A DNA stretch of 64,000 nucleotides from assembly GCA_900489925.1 (NCBI GenBank), contig UEHQ01000010.1, forward strand, positions 62,001 through 126,000, in the 5' to 3' direction. The DNA is from Hyphomicrobiales bacterium (GTDB lineage Bacteria > Pseudomonadota > Alphaproteobacteria > Rhizobiales > Rhizobiaceae). Both the position numbers and the translations under genes were made by a program. Of the stretch, positions 19,166 through 27,548 are shown one piece after another. Numbering within the stretch: position 1 is the stretch's first letter; every line of letters begins with the position of its first letter. The notes under the pieces were generated by a model. The model was not told the DNA's origin, did not search any database, and saw nothing but the letters and a program-made list of their open reading frames with translations.

Positions 19166-19912
19166 GTGAAAACCCTCAATCGAATGGTCCTCGCTACGGT
19201 GATTCTCGCTGTCGCGATTGCATCGTATCTGGCATACGATCACGCCATGGCACCATTCACCTCTCCGACGCTTGCGGACTATCCCATCCAGGGCATCGAC
19301 ATCAGCCATCATCAGGGCGCCATCGATTGGCAAGCGCTGGCGCGCCAAGGGAACGTCCGCTTCGTAATCATGAAGGCGACGGAGGGCGGCGACCACCGCG
19401 ACAAGCGCTTTGCCGAGAACTGGAAGGCTTCAAGGGACGCAGGCCTTGTGCGCGGCGCCTATCACTTCTTCACCTTCTGTCGACCGGGTCGCGAGCAGGC
19501 ACGCAATCTGATCGAAACGGTGCCGGTTGAAACCGACGCGCTGCCGATTGCCATCGATCTCGAATTTACCGGCAACTGCGGCAAGGTGCCGACTGTCGAT
19601 GAGCTGAGTGCCGAGATCGGCGCTTTCTTTGCGGAACTGAACGGCGCCTATCCCGGCAAGCCGATCTTCTATCTGAACCAGCAGTTCTTCGAGCAGTATT
19701 TCAGGGGAAACGAAGCGCGTTTCCCGGATCACTATCTCTGGCTGCGCAGTATCGCGCAGGAGCCAGGTCAAAGGGATTGCCGGAATTGGTCAATCTGGCA
19801 GTTCGCCGACAATGGCACTCTGGACGGTATTCAAGGCCCGGTCGATCTGAACGCGCTATGTCCATCGGAAACAGGCTTCGCGCACCTGTTCCCGGTAGTG
19901 GCGGTAGACTGA
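19166..19912 (+). CDS. GH25 lysozyme with N-terminal membrane anchor
   Basis: A 248-residue protein: one N-terminal hydrophobic helix (MVLATVILAVAIASYLAY) then a GH25 muramidase domain. Family signatures are GIDISHHQGAIDW (catalytic Asp/His region), FVIMKATEGG, GAYHFF and PIAIDLEF (acidic catalytic pair region). The enzyme would cut the MurNAc-GlcNAc bond of peptidoglycan in the periplasm. The GTG at 19166 follows AGGAAAG and places the helix at the N-terminus; the frame is open to 18950, but that extension is basic, unlike GH25 proteins and covers the dyads. No holin or phage gene is nearby, so a housekeeping wall role is more likely than phage lysis. Confidence 0.85.
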   Translation: MKTLNRMVLATVILAVAIASYLAYDHAMAPFTSPTLADYPIQGIDISHHQGAIDWQALARQGNVRFVIMKATEGGDHRDKRFAENWKASRDAGLVRGAYHFFTFCRPGREQARNLIETVPVETDALPIAIDLEFTGNCGKVPTVDELSAEIGAFFAELNGAYPGKPIFYLNQQFFEQYFRGNEARFPDHYLWLRSIAQEPGQRDCRNWSIWQFADNGTLDGIQGPVDLNALCPSETGFAHLFPVVAVD

Positions 19913-19917
19913 CGCGC

Positions 19918-20658
19918 TTATTCCGGCAGGCGGTAATCGACCAGCTTGTTCTCGCGCACGACGAACAGCTTGCCCGTTTCCGTCACGTCAGGGCCGACCA
20001 AGGGCAGGATCGCCTTGGCGATTTCTGATGGGTGCGGCAGGGTTTCGGGGTTCTCACCCGGTACCGCCTGCGCACGCATCGCGGTGCGCGTCGCGCCCGG
20101 ATCGACGCTGGTGATGCGCAGCGCGGTGCTCTGGCTTTCTCCGGCCCAGGTGCGGGCTAGAGCCTCTACAGCGGCCTTGGACGCGGAGTAGGGGCCCCAG
20201 AACGGGCGACACTTGTGAGCCGCGCCTGAGGAAAGGATTACCGCGCGTCCGGCGTCCGAGCGCGTCAGCAGCGGATCGACGGAGCGGATCAGGCGCCACG
20301 TCGCGGTGACGTTGATGTTCATCACCTTTTCGAAGGTCTTCGCCTCGACATGGCCGATCGGCGAGATCACGCCAAGCACGCCGGCATTGGCAACCAGGAT
20401 GTCGAGCTTGCCCCAGCGTTCGAAGATCGAGGCGCCCAGCGCGTCGATGGCATTCATGTCTGCAAGGTCGAAGGGGACGAGCGTCGCGGAACCACCGATG
20501 GCCTTGATGGCGTCATCGAGGTCCTCGAGGCCGCCCACGGTGCGGGCGCAGGCAATCACGTGCGCCCCGGCCTTTGCCAGTTCCAGCGCCGTGAAATAGC
20601 CGATGCCACGGGAGGCGCCGGTGACGAGCGCGATCTTGCCTTCAAGGTTGATAGTCAT
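19918..20658 (-). CDS. SDR family NAD(P)-dependent oxidoreductase
   Basis: A 246-residue classical short-chain dehydrogenase. The cofactor loop TGASRGIG is about residues 13-20, NAG about 88-90, the catalytic serine is in ILSSGAAH and YSASK (Tyr/Lys) is about residues 154-158. Substrate unknown. The ATG at 20658 follows a GGGGGA stretch. It lies downstream of purF but is separated from it by a strong terminator, so it has its own promoter. Convergent with the lysozyme gene, five bases apart. Confidence 0.88.
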   Translation of the reverse strand: MTINLEGKIALVTGASRGIGYFTALELAKAGAHVIACARTVGGLEDLDDAIKAIGGSATLVPFDLADMNAIDALGASIFERWGKLDILVANAGVLGVISPIGHVEAKTFEKVMNINVTATWRLIRSVDPLLTRSDAGRAVILSSGAAHKCRPFWGPYSASKAAVEALARTWAGESQSTALRITSVDPGATRTAMRAQAVPGENPETLPHPSEIAKAILPLVGPDVTETGKLFVVRENKLVDYRLPE

Positions 20659-20686
20659 GGTCCCCCGGTTCCCCCGTAGCTGAAAA

Positions 20687-20715
20687 AGCAAGGGGCGCAA
20701 TAAGCGCCCCTTGCT
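20687..20715 (-). terminator. Rho-independent terminator of purF
   Basis: AGCAAGGGGCGC (20687-20698) pairs with GCGCCCCTTGCT (20704-20715): a 12-bp stem, five-base loop. On the minus strand it is followed by TTTTTC. It is 23 bases past the purF stop. Confidence 0.9.
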
Positions 20716-20737
20716 CAAATGTCAAAGCCAATGGCTA

Positions 20738-22228
20738 TCAGCCGTTGGTCGCCAGCAGCGAAACCTTGCGGCCCATCGTCTCGCCTTCCTTGTCGAGGAG
20801 GCGGGTCGGGTAGTCGCCGGTGAAGTAGTGATCGGTGAACTGCGGACGGGCATCGTTGCGATCCTCGCCGCCGACGGCGCGATAAAGGCCGTTTATCGAC
20901 AGGAATTCCAGTGAGTCCGCGCCGATATATTTGCACATTGCTTCGAGGCTGTCGTACTGGTTGGCCAGCAGCTTCTCGCGATCCGGCGTGTCGATGCCGT
21001 AGAAATCAGGATAGTAGATCATCGGGCTTGCGACGCGCAGGTGCACTTCCTTGGCGCCGGCATCGCGGATCATCTGCACGATCTTCAGCGAGGTGGTGCC
21101 GCGCACGACCGAATCGTCGACGAGCACGACGCGCTTGCCTTCGATCATCGCCCGGTTGGCGGAGTGCTTCAGCTTGACGCCGAACGCACGGATCTGCTGC
21201 GTCGGTTCGATGAAGGTGCGGCCGACATAGTGGTTGCGGATGATGCCGTATTCGAAGGGGATACCGCTTTCCTGGGCGTAGCCAAGAGCCGCAGGCGTGC
21301 CGCCATCCGGAACGGGAACGACGACGTCGGCATCGACGGGCGCTTCCTTGGCAAGGTTGATGCCCATGTTCTTGCGGGCAACGTAGACGCTGCGGCCTCC
21401 GACGACGGAGTCCGGACGGGCGAAATAGACATATTCGAAGAGGCAGAGGCGCTCCGGCAGACCGTTGCCGGCCTTGCGCGCGTCGATCGAGATCGAACCG
21501 TCAGGCTGGATCTCGCAGATGATGACTTCGCCGTTCTCGACGTCGCGGATGAATTTCGCGCCGATGATGTCGAGTGCGCAGGTTTCCGAAGCGAAGATCG
21601 GCTTGCCGTCGAGCTCGCCCATGACCAGCGGACGGATGCCGGTGGGGTCGCGTGCTGCAATCAGCTTGGTGCGCGTCATGGCGAGCATCGAATAGCCGCC
21701 TTCCATCTGGCGGATCGCGTCGATGAAACGATCGGCCGTCGAGGTGTAGCGCGAGCGGGCGATGAGGTGGAGAACGACTTCCGTATCCGAGGTCGACTGA
21801 CAGATGGCGCCGCCGGCAATCAGCTGGCGACGAAGCGTCAGGCCGTTGGTGAAGTTGCCGTTGTGGGCAATGGCGATGCCGCCGACTTCAAGCTCGGCGA
21901 AGAGCGGCTGCACGTTGCGGAGCGCGACTTCGCCTGTTGTGGAATAGCGATTGTGGCCGATCGAGATATTGCCGGGCAGGCGGGCGAGGGTGGTTGGGTC
22001 GGTATAGTGATCGCCGACCAGACCCATGTGCCGCTCGGAGTGGAAGCGCAGACCGTCGAAGGAGACGATACCGGCCGCTTCCTGCCCGCGATGCTGCAGG
22101 GCATGCAGGCCAAGCGCCGTCAGGGTCGACGCATCGTCATGGCCAAGAATGCCGAAGACGCCGCATTCTTCGTGGAGTGTATCCCCATCGAGTTCGTCAT
22201 TGAGCGTCACGGGATAAGACTGGTTCAT
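20738..22228 (-). CDS. purF: Amidophosphoribosyltransferase
   Basis: A 496-residue enzyme for the first committed step of purine synthesis, PRPP plus glutamine to phosphoribosylamine. Cys22 in EECGVFGI becomes the N-terminal nucleophile after loss of a 21-residue propeptide. The glutaminase domain has GHNRYSTTGE and HNGNFTNG; the PRTase domain has the PRPP-binding VVLVDDSVVRGTTS near residue 370. Length and propeptide match the family. It follows cvpA at 170 bases, the common cvpA-purF arrangement, and ends at a strong terminator. Confidence 0.96.
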   Translation of the reverse strand: MNQSYPVTLNDELDGDTLHEECGVFGILGHDDASTLTALGLHALQHRGQEAAGIVSFDGLRFHSERHMGLVGDHYTDPTTLARLPGNISIGHNRYSTTGEVALRNVQPLFAELEVGGIAIAHNGNFTNGLTLRRQLIAGGAICQSTSDTEVVLHLIARSRYTSTADRFIDAIRQMEGGYSMLAMTRTKLIAARDPTGIRPLVMGELDGKPIFASETCALDIIGAKFIRDVENGEVIICEIQPDGSISIDARKAGNGLPERLCLFEYVYFARPDSVVGGRSVYVARKNMGINLAKEAPVDADVVVPVPDGGTPAALGYAQESGIPFEYGIIRNHYVGRTFIEPTQQIRAFGVKLKHSANRAMIEGKRVVLVDDSVVRGTTSLKIVQMIRDAGAKEVHLRVASPMIYYPDFYGIDTPDREKLLANQYDSLEAMCKYIGADSLEFLSINGLYRAVGGEDRNDARPQFTDHYFTGDYPTRLLDKEGETMGRKVSLLATNG

Positions 22229-22306
22229 CGATGCGGGCCTTTGCTCTCACAAGAATGGATCGGCTTCCATAGCATGACGCCGTGATCATGCGTTTTAAAC
22301 GGCTGA

Positions 22307-22369
22307 GGCCCGGCGGAGCGGATGCCCGGCCGGACCTTTATTCACGTTCCGCTCAAATGGCAATTGCCA
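22307..22369 (-). promoter_or_regulatory. purF leader dyads
   Basis: Upstream of purF lies a perfect 12-bp palindrome TGGCAATTGCCA (22358-22369). A further stem, GGTCCGGC/GCCGGGCC on the minus strand (22336-22307), is closed by one G-U pair. The palindrome is 130 bases from the start codon, suitable for an operator; the stem may be part of the leader RNA. No known riboswitch consensus was recognised. Confidence 0.35.
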
Positions 22370-22398
22370 GGTGGCGGGTCAAGCTGTTGAACACTGCG

Positions 22399-23025
22399 TC
22401 AATTAGACGGCTGCTGTGCACCATTTGCAGGGGCGGGCGCTGCGTCTTCGGCTGGCGCCTGGTCGGATGCCGGCGCGTTGCCGTTCTCCGCGTTGCCGCC
22501 CTGCGGCTGAATTTTCTCCATCACGCTCGCCCGAACGACCTGCGCAAGTTCCGCCGGCAGAACGGACTGCAACTTGACGACCATCGAGTCCAGGAACGGC
22601 TTCGACTTGGCGTTGTTCACCCAGTTCGGGCGGTGATCCACGTCCACGAGCCAGTTCCAGAAGGCGACGGCTACGACGAGAAGAAGTATGCCCCTAGCCG
22701 CGCCGAAGAGAAAGCCCAAAGTGCGGTCGAGCGCGCCGATACGGCTGTCGATGATGAAGTCGGCGATCTTCATGGTGATGAAGGAGATCACGATCAGCGC
22801 GATCAGGAACACCACGGCAGCCGAGCCGACGATCGCGATACGGTCGTCGTCGGTGTACTTCTTCGCGTAGGGGAGGATGTAGGGGTAAAAATAGTATGCG
22901 GCGGCTGCGGAGCCGCCCCAGCTGGCGATTGAAAGAACTTCGCGGGAGAAGCCGCGCACCATTGCAAGTACGGCGGAGAAAAGAACGACGCCGATAACAA
23001 TACCGTCGAAAATCGTAATGGGCAT
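22399..23025 (-). CDS. cvpA: CvpA family membrane protein
   Basis: A 208-residue inner-membrane protein with four hydrophobic helices and the CvpA pattern FDGIVIGVVLFSAVLAMVRG near the N-terminus, GFSREVLSIASWGG, then RTLGFLFGAARG around residues 100-111. A Pro/Ala/Asn-rich tail follows (about residues 172-208). CvpA was named for colicin V production and is linked to envelope homeostasis and purF expression in enterobacteria. It lies between radA (93 bases upstream) and purF. Confidence 0.9.
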   Translation of the reverse strand: MPITIFDGIVIGVVLFSAVLAMVRGFSREVLSIASWGGSAAAAYYFYPYILPYAKKYTDDDRIAIVGSAAVVFLIALIVISFITMKIADFIIDSRIGALDRTLGFLFGAARGILLLVVAVAFWNWLVDVDHRPNWVNNAKSKPFLDSMVVKLQSVLPAELAQVVRASVMEKIQPQGGNAENGNAPASDQAPAEDAAPAPANGAQQPSN

Positions 23026-23118
23026 ATAAATTCTACTCCAGGACGGCCGCTTATCCGCGGCTCAGTCGCGCCTCATTGCGTGCTTCCTATATCATCACCG
23101 ATAGCGGCGATGAAAGGA

Positions 23119-24522
23119 TCAAACCTCATCTTCCACACGTCGCAGAGCGCCTTTCGATCCCGCGATCCGTGCAACCAGATCCGGCAGGCTTTCGATCTCG
23201 CTCCAGCGACCGCCCGTGCCCTTCGGCAGTTCGGCGGAACCCGACGGAAGCAGCGCTGCAGAAAAACCCAGCTTCTCGGCTTCTTTGAGGCGCTGGGTCG
23301 TGTGCGCAACCGGCCGAACGGCGCCCGACAGGCTGACTTCGCCGAAATAGACACAATCAGCGGGAAGGGCAATACCGGCCAGCGATGAAACGAGGGCCGA
23401 AGCGACCGCAAGGTCCGCCGCCGGTTCGGAAATGCGATAGCCGCCGGCAATGTTGAGATAGACGTCGTGCTGGCCGAGGCGGACGCCGCAATGCGCTTCG
23501 AGCACGGCCAGGATCATCGACAGCCGCGCCGAGTCCCAGCCGACGATCGCACGCCGCGGCGTGCCGAGCGATGTCGGGGCGACGAGCGCCTGCACTTCCA
23601 CCAGGATCGGGCGCGTCCCTTCCATCCCGGCAAAGACTGCCGCGCCCGGTGATTTCTCGTTGCGCTCGCCGAGGAAAAGCTCGGAGGGGTTGGCAACCTC
23701 GCGCAATCCCTTGTCCGACATCTCGAACACGCCGATCTCGTCGGTCGGTCCGAAGCGGTTCTTGACCGTGCGCAGGATGCGGTAGTGATGGCCGCGATCG
23801 CCTTCGAAATAGAGGACGGCATCAACCATGTGTTCGACGACACGGGGACCGGCGATCTGCCCATCCTTGGTGACATGACCGACGAGAACCATCGCTGCGC
23901 CGGTCTGCTTTGCAAAACGGATCATCGCTTGGACGCCGGTGCGAACCTGCGTCACCGTTCCCGGCGCGGACTCGGCAAGATCGCTCCACAACGTCTGGAT
24001 GGAATCGATGATGACCAGGTCAGGACGCTTGCCTTCCGCCAATGTCGCCAGAATGTCCTCGACGTTGGTTTCCGCAGCAAGCAGGACGTCGGTATCGGCT
24101 GCTTGCAGGCGCTGTGCACGAAGCCGCACCTGCGCCACAGCCTCTTCGCCTGATACGTAGATGATCCGGTGCCCGCGCCGGGACAGCGCCGCCGCCCCCT
24201 GCATCAGCAGCGTCGACTTGCCAATTCCTGGGTCGCCGCCGATCAGGACCGCCGAGCCGCGCACGAAGCCGCCGCCCAGTGCCCGGTCAAGCTCCGAGAT
24301 GCCGGTGTGGATGCGCGGTGCTTCCTCGATCTCGCCCGACAAGGCGGTGAGCGCCACGGCGCGGCCCTTCTTCGGCGTCTTTGCCGGGCCGCCGCCGATC
24401 CCGCCCATGGGATCTTCCTCGACGATGGTATTCCACTCGCCGCAGTTCTCGCACTTGCCCGCCCAGCGGCTGTGGATGGTGCCGCAGCTTTGGCAGATGA
24501 ATTGTGTCCTGGCCTTCGCCAT
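23119..24522 (-). CDS. radA: DNA repair protein RadA
   Basis: A 467-residue protein for branch migration during recombination. It has an N-terminal four-cysteine zinc finger (Cys10, 13, 24, 27), a RecA-like ATPase with Walker A GGDPGIGKST (about residues 93-102), the RadA-specific KNRFG motif (about 252-256) and a C-terminal Lon protease-like domain with the LSGAVRPV block. The ATG at 24522 follows GAGGGAAG. First gene of radA-cvpA-purF; divergent from a RhtB-type exporter gene. Confidence 0.96.
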   Translation of the reverse strand: MAKARTQFICQSCGTIHSRWAGKCENCGEWNTIVEEDPMGGIGGGPAKTPKKGRAVALTALSGEIEEAPRIHTGISELDRALGGGFVRGSAVLIGGDPGIGKSTLLMQGAAALSRRGHRIIYVSGEEAVAQVRLRAQRLQAADTDVLLAAETNVEDILATLAEGKRPDLVIIDSIQTLWSDLAESAPGTVTQVRTGVQAMIRFAKQTGAAMVLVGHVTKDGQIAGPRVVEHMVDAVLYFEGDRGHHYRILRTVKNRFGPTDEIGVFEMSDKGLREVANPSELFLGERNEKSPGAAVFAGMEGTRPILVEVQALVAPTSLGTPRRAIVGWDSARLSMILAVLEAHCGVRLGQHDVYLNIAGGYRISEPAADLAVASALVSSLAGIALPADCVYFGEVSLSGAVRPVAHTTQRLKEAEKLGFSAALLPSGSAELPKGTGGRWSEIESLPDLVARIAGSKGALRRVEDEV

Positions 24523-24668
24523 TATTGCCGCTTCCCTCGCAGGCGCCGGTTTGCCGGCTCGAATCAGTCGTGTCGCTCAAATAATCATTCGCCGCACGGA
24601 TCAAAACTAATGATTTCCCTATCAGCGGCTGCGGTGGCATCTCTTCTCCACTGTCTTGGAGTTGGAAG

Positions 24669-25304
24669 ATGCTGGACTATTCTCTCGCGCACTGGATCAC
24701 GTTTCTCACGGCGGCGGTGTTGCTCAATCTCTCGCCGGGGCCGGATATGGCGTTTATCCTCGGCCACACGATCAAGAGCGGCATCCGTACCGGCTTTGCA
24801 GCGCTGTTCGGGATCTGGACGGGGGCGTGCCTGCATGTGGCGCTGGCGGCCTTCGGTCTTTCGGCCATCCTCGCCGCGTCGGCATTGGCCTTCTCCGCGG
24901 TAAAGTGGATCGGCGCGATCTATCTCGTCTGGCTTGGCATCCAGGCGTTGCGCTCGAATGGTGATGGCGGGCTGGTCAACGCCGCACGCGATGTCCTGCC
25001 GTGGCATTGTGTCTATCGGCAGGGAATTCTCGTGTCGCTGTTGAACCCGAAGGTCGCGATCTTCTTCCTGGCCTTCCTGCCGCAGTTCGTAGTGGAGGGC
25101 GCAGGGCCGACATGGCTGCAGCTCGCGGTCCACGGCGTCCTGATCATTGTCGTCGCCGCGTTCATCGAGCCGCCGCTCATTCTCGCCGGCGGTCGTCTCG
25201 CCAGCCTTATCAAGCGCAAGAGGAGCATTGGCCTGTGGCTCGATCGCGGCCTTGGCGCCTTGCTGGTTGCGCTCGGTGTCCGACTGGCGTTGACGGCGCG
25301 CTAG
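24669..25304 (+). CDS. LysE/RhtB family exporter
   Basis: A 211-residue inner-membrane protein of about six helices with LLNLSPGPDMAFILGHTIKSG near the N-terminus, the hallmark of the RhtB (homoserine/threonine-type) branch, and LLNPKVAIFFLAFLPQFV around residues 124-141. Substrate is unknown. GGAG lies seven bases before the ATG. The stop codon overlaps that of the convergent alr gene, sharing a CTAG tetranucleotide, so neither has room for its own terminator. Confidence 0.9.
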   Translation: MLDYSLAHWITFLTAAVLLNLSPGPDMAFILGHTIKSGIRTGFAALFGIWTGACLHVALAAFGLSAILAASALAFSAVKWIGAIYLVWLGIQALRSNGDGGLVNAARDVLPWHCVYRQGILVSLLNPKVAIFFLAFLPQFVVEGAGPTWLQLAVHGVLIIVVAAFIEPPLILAGGRLASLIKRKRSIGLWLDRGLGALLVALGVRLALTAR

Positions 25305-26476
25305 GCCGTCAACGCTTCGTCCTCGACATAACGGCGCTCATGCCGCAGCCCGATGCTGGTGAGGATTTCGTAGCCGATCGTTCCGGCGGCGCGGGCAACG
25401 TCGTCGACCGGCATGTTCCTGCCGAACAGTTCGATGTAATCACCTGATCTTACAGAGTTTTCCGGAAGGTCTGTCACATCGAAGATCGTCAGGTCCATGG
25501 TGATCCGTCCGGCGACGGGCACCCTGCGATCGGCGATGAAGCCCTGACCGCCCTGGGGAACGACCTGCCGCAAGGGCACGCCGCCGCTCGATTGGCTGCG
25601 CATATAACCGTCCGCATAGCCCGCCGAAACGATCGCAAGGCGACTGTCGCGCGTCAATTGCATCGCCCGCCCATAGCTTACGGCTTCGCCCGCCTTGACG
25701 GTGCGAACCTGGATGACCCTGGCCTCCGCCGTCACCACCGGTCGCATCGGGTTGGCCATCCCTGTGACAGCTTCGCCTCCGTAGATGGTGATGCCGGGAC
25801 GGGTGACGTCAAAATGATAGTCGCTGCCGAGGAAAATGCCGCCGGAGGCCGCGAGGCTTGAATCGATACCTTCATAGGCGGCGCTAACCCTGCGGAATGA
25901 TTCAAGCTGTTGCTTGTTGATCGGGGAGGTGTGGTCGTCCCCGCAGGTGAGGTGGCTCATGACAAGGACCGGCGAAAAGCTCGCCGGGCGGGAGACGTCA
26001 TCGGCAAGGGCGATCGCCTCGTCCATGGTAATGCCCAGCCGGTTGAAGCCGGTGTCGATGTGCAGTGCGCAGGGATAGTCCCCGTAGTCGGCAAGGACGG
26101 CCATCCAGAAAGCCAGCTGTTCCTCGGACGAGATCACGGGCACGAGATCGTTTTCGAAGAAACGCCGCTCGGTGCCGGGCCAGATGCCGGAGAGGACGAA
26201 GATGCGGGCCTCGGGCGCGTAAAGCCTGAGCGTCGCGCCTTCATCGACGGTCGCGACGAAGAAATCGCGTGCGCCAGCGAGATAGAGTGCTTCTCCTGCA
26301 TCCTCGATCCCCGTGCCGTAGGCGTCGGCCTTGACGACGGCCGCCGCGCGTGCCTTCCCGGAGCGGCGTGCCATGTCCTTCCAGTTGTCGGTTAGGGCCG
26401 TCAGGTTGACGGTAAGGCGCAAGCCGGCGGAATCGAAGGTGTTCTCGTCTTCAAAGGTATCGGAAAATTCTGTCAT
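25301..26476 (-). CDS. alr: Alanine racemase
   Basis: A 391-residue PLP enzyme that supplies D-alanine for peptidoglycan. The cofactor lysine is Lys49 in AVVKADAYG, and the second catalytic residue, a tyrosine, lies in VSYGRAM near residue 267. GRITMDLTIFDV near the C-terminus is the usual C-domain block. The N-terminus has an acidic extension of about 17 residues (TEFSDTFEDENTFDSAG) ahead of the TIM barrel. No strong Shine-Dalgarno precedes the ATG. Divergent from the AraC gene. Confidence 0.94.
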   Translation of the reverse strand: MTEFSDTFEDENTFDSAGLRLTVNLTALTDNWKDMARRSGKARAAAVVKADAYGTGIEDAGEALYLAGARDFFVATVDEGATLRLYAPEARIFVLSGIWPGTERRFFENDLVPVISSEEQLAFWMAVLADYGDYPCALHIDTGFNRLGITMDEAIALADDVSRPASFSPVLVMSHLTCGDDHTSPINKQQLESFRRVSAAYEGIDSSLAASGGIFLGSDYHFDVTRPGITIYGGEAVTGMANPMRPVVTAEARVIQVRTVKAGEAVSYGRAMQLTRDSRLAIVSAGYADGYMRSQSSGGVPLRQVVPQGGQGFIADRRVPVAGRITMDLTIFDVTDLPENSVRSGDYIELFGRNMPVDDVARAAGTIGYEILTSIGLRHERRYVEDEALTA

Positions 26477-26569
26477 GGATGCGCCGCTGAAAAGGGGAAT
26501 TGCAATGGAGACGCCAGTCTAAAGATCAATATGGCAAAGAGAAAGCGCTGGGGCGGGATATCCGCTCAT

Positions 26570-26590
26570 TGATCACTTTTGTTCAAGACG
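26570..26590 (+). promoter_or_regulatory. Candidate AraC-family operator upstream of araC
   Basis: A 21-base site of form TGATCACTTT-T-GTTCAA-G-ACG lies 30 bases before the araC start. It matches the site in front of azlC at 19 of 21 positions. Two copies in the same orientation, each ahead of a gene of the module, suggest a direct-repeat operator bound by the AraC protein, autoregulation included; inference. Confidence 0.6.
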
Positions 26591-26619
26591 CAAACAGCGC
26601 CTTGCGCTAAATAAGCGCT

Positions 26620-27477
26620 ATGCAGAACATCTCGCAGAAACAGGCCGCGGAAGCGATGCCGCTCGCCAACGTCGAGAAAACACGCTTTTGGCGTGACCGA
26701 AGCTTCCGCGACATGGAATGCCTGACCGCCAGCTTCCTCACGCACGAATACGCGCCCCATGCTCACGACACCTTCAGTATCGGAGCGATCGAAAGCGGCA
26801 GCCAGATCGCAACGATGAAGGGCAGGCGGGAGGAGACCGGCCCCGGCGACCTCTACCTCATCGACCCGGGCGTCGTTCACGATGGCCATCCCGGTGGCGA
26901 GGGCTATCGCTATCGAATGATCTATCCCGACACGAAACTCTTCGTCGATATCCTCGAGGATGTGAGCGGCAAGGCGTTCAACGCGACGCCTTCGTTTCCG
27001 AGGGAACTCCCTCACGATCCACAGATGGCGAGCGACTTTCACGCCGCGCATCGGGCACTGGAGAGCGGTGCCGGGGCACTTGAATCCGAGGAGGGCATGT
27101 TCCGGGTTCTGGCCGCGCTGTTTTCGAGATACGGCAGCGCCATCGTCGTGCCTGTCGATACGCGTGAGCGCACCGCTGTTGGCCGCGCCCACGACTACCT
27201 GATCGATAATTTCGACACCGACATCGGTCTTGAGGAGCTCGCGGAGGTCACGGGCCTCAGTCGCGCTCACCTCATCCGCGCATTCCGCAAAGAGTACCAC
27301 ATCACGCCACACGCCTTTCTCACGGACAAGCGGGTGCGCGAGGCCAGAAAGCTGCTGCGCGCCGGATGGACGCCCGCGGATGTGGCGGTTCGCTGCGGCT
27401 TTGCCGATCAGGCCCACTTCACCCGGCATTTCAAAGCGCGCACCGGCACGACGCCGGCACAATACCGCGCAGGCTGA
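26620..27477 (+). CDS. AraC family transcriptional regulator
   Basis: A 285-residue regulator with an N-terminal cupin-like ligand-binding domain (HAHDTFSIGAIESG, then GDLYLIDPG) and a C-terminal double helix-turn-helix. The HTH region runs LEELAEVTGLSRAHLIRAF (about residues 200-218) and the AraC signature DVAVRCGFADQAHFTRHFK is about 253-271, followed by TGTTPAQYR. It is directly upstream of azlCD in the same orientation, 71 bases away, and both gaps contain the same candidate operator. It therefore probably controls azlCD, with a branched-chain amino acid or related ligand as a guess. Confidence 0.9.
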   Translation: MQNISQKQAAEAMPLANVEKTRFWRDRSFRDMECLTASFLTHEYAPHAHDTFSIGAIESGSQIATMKGRREETGPGDLYLIDPGVVHDGHPGGEGYRYRMIYPDTKLFVDILEDVSGKAFNATPSFPRELPHDPQMASDFHAAHRALESGAGALESEEGMFRVLAALFSRYGSAIVVPVDTRERTAVGRAHDYLIDNFDTDIGLEELAEVTGLSRAHLIRAFRKEYHITPHAFLTDKRVREARKLLRAGWTPADVAVRCGFADQAHFTRHFKARTGTTPAQYRAG

Positions 27478-27495
27478 TCACTTTCGTTCAATACG
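27475..27495 (+). promoter_or_regulatory. Candidate AraC-family operator upstream of azlC
   Basis: Second copy of the site, TGATCACTTT-C-GTTCAA-T-ACG, differing from the araC copy at two positions. It begins at the stop codon of araC and lies 53 bases before the azlC start, a suitable activator position. Further matching bases after ACG are few. Confidence 0.6.
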
Positions 27496-27548
27496 GCGGC
27501 TTCTCGTTCGCATAACACCTCCATTCCTTGAGACTACTGGAGGTCATG

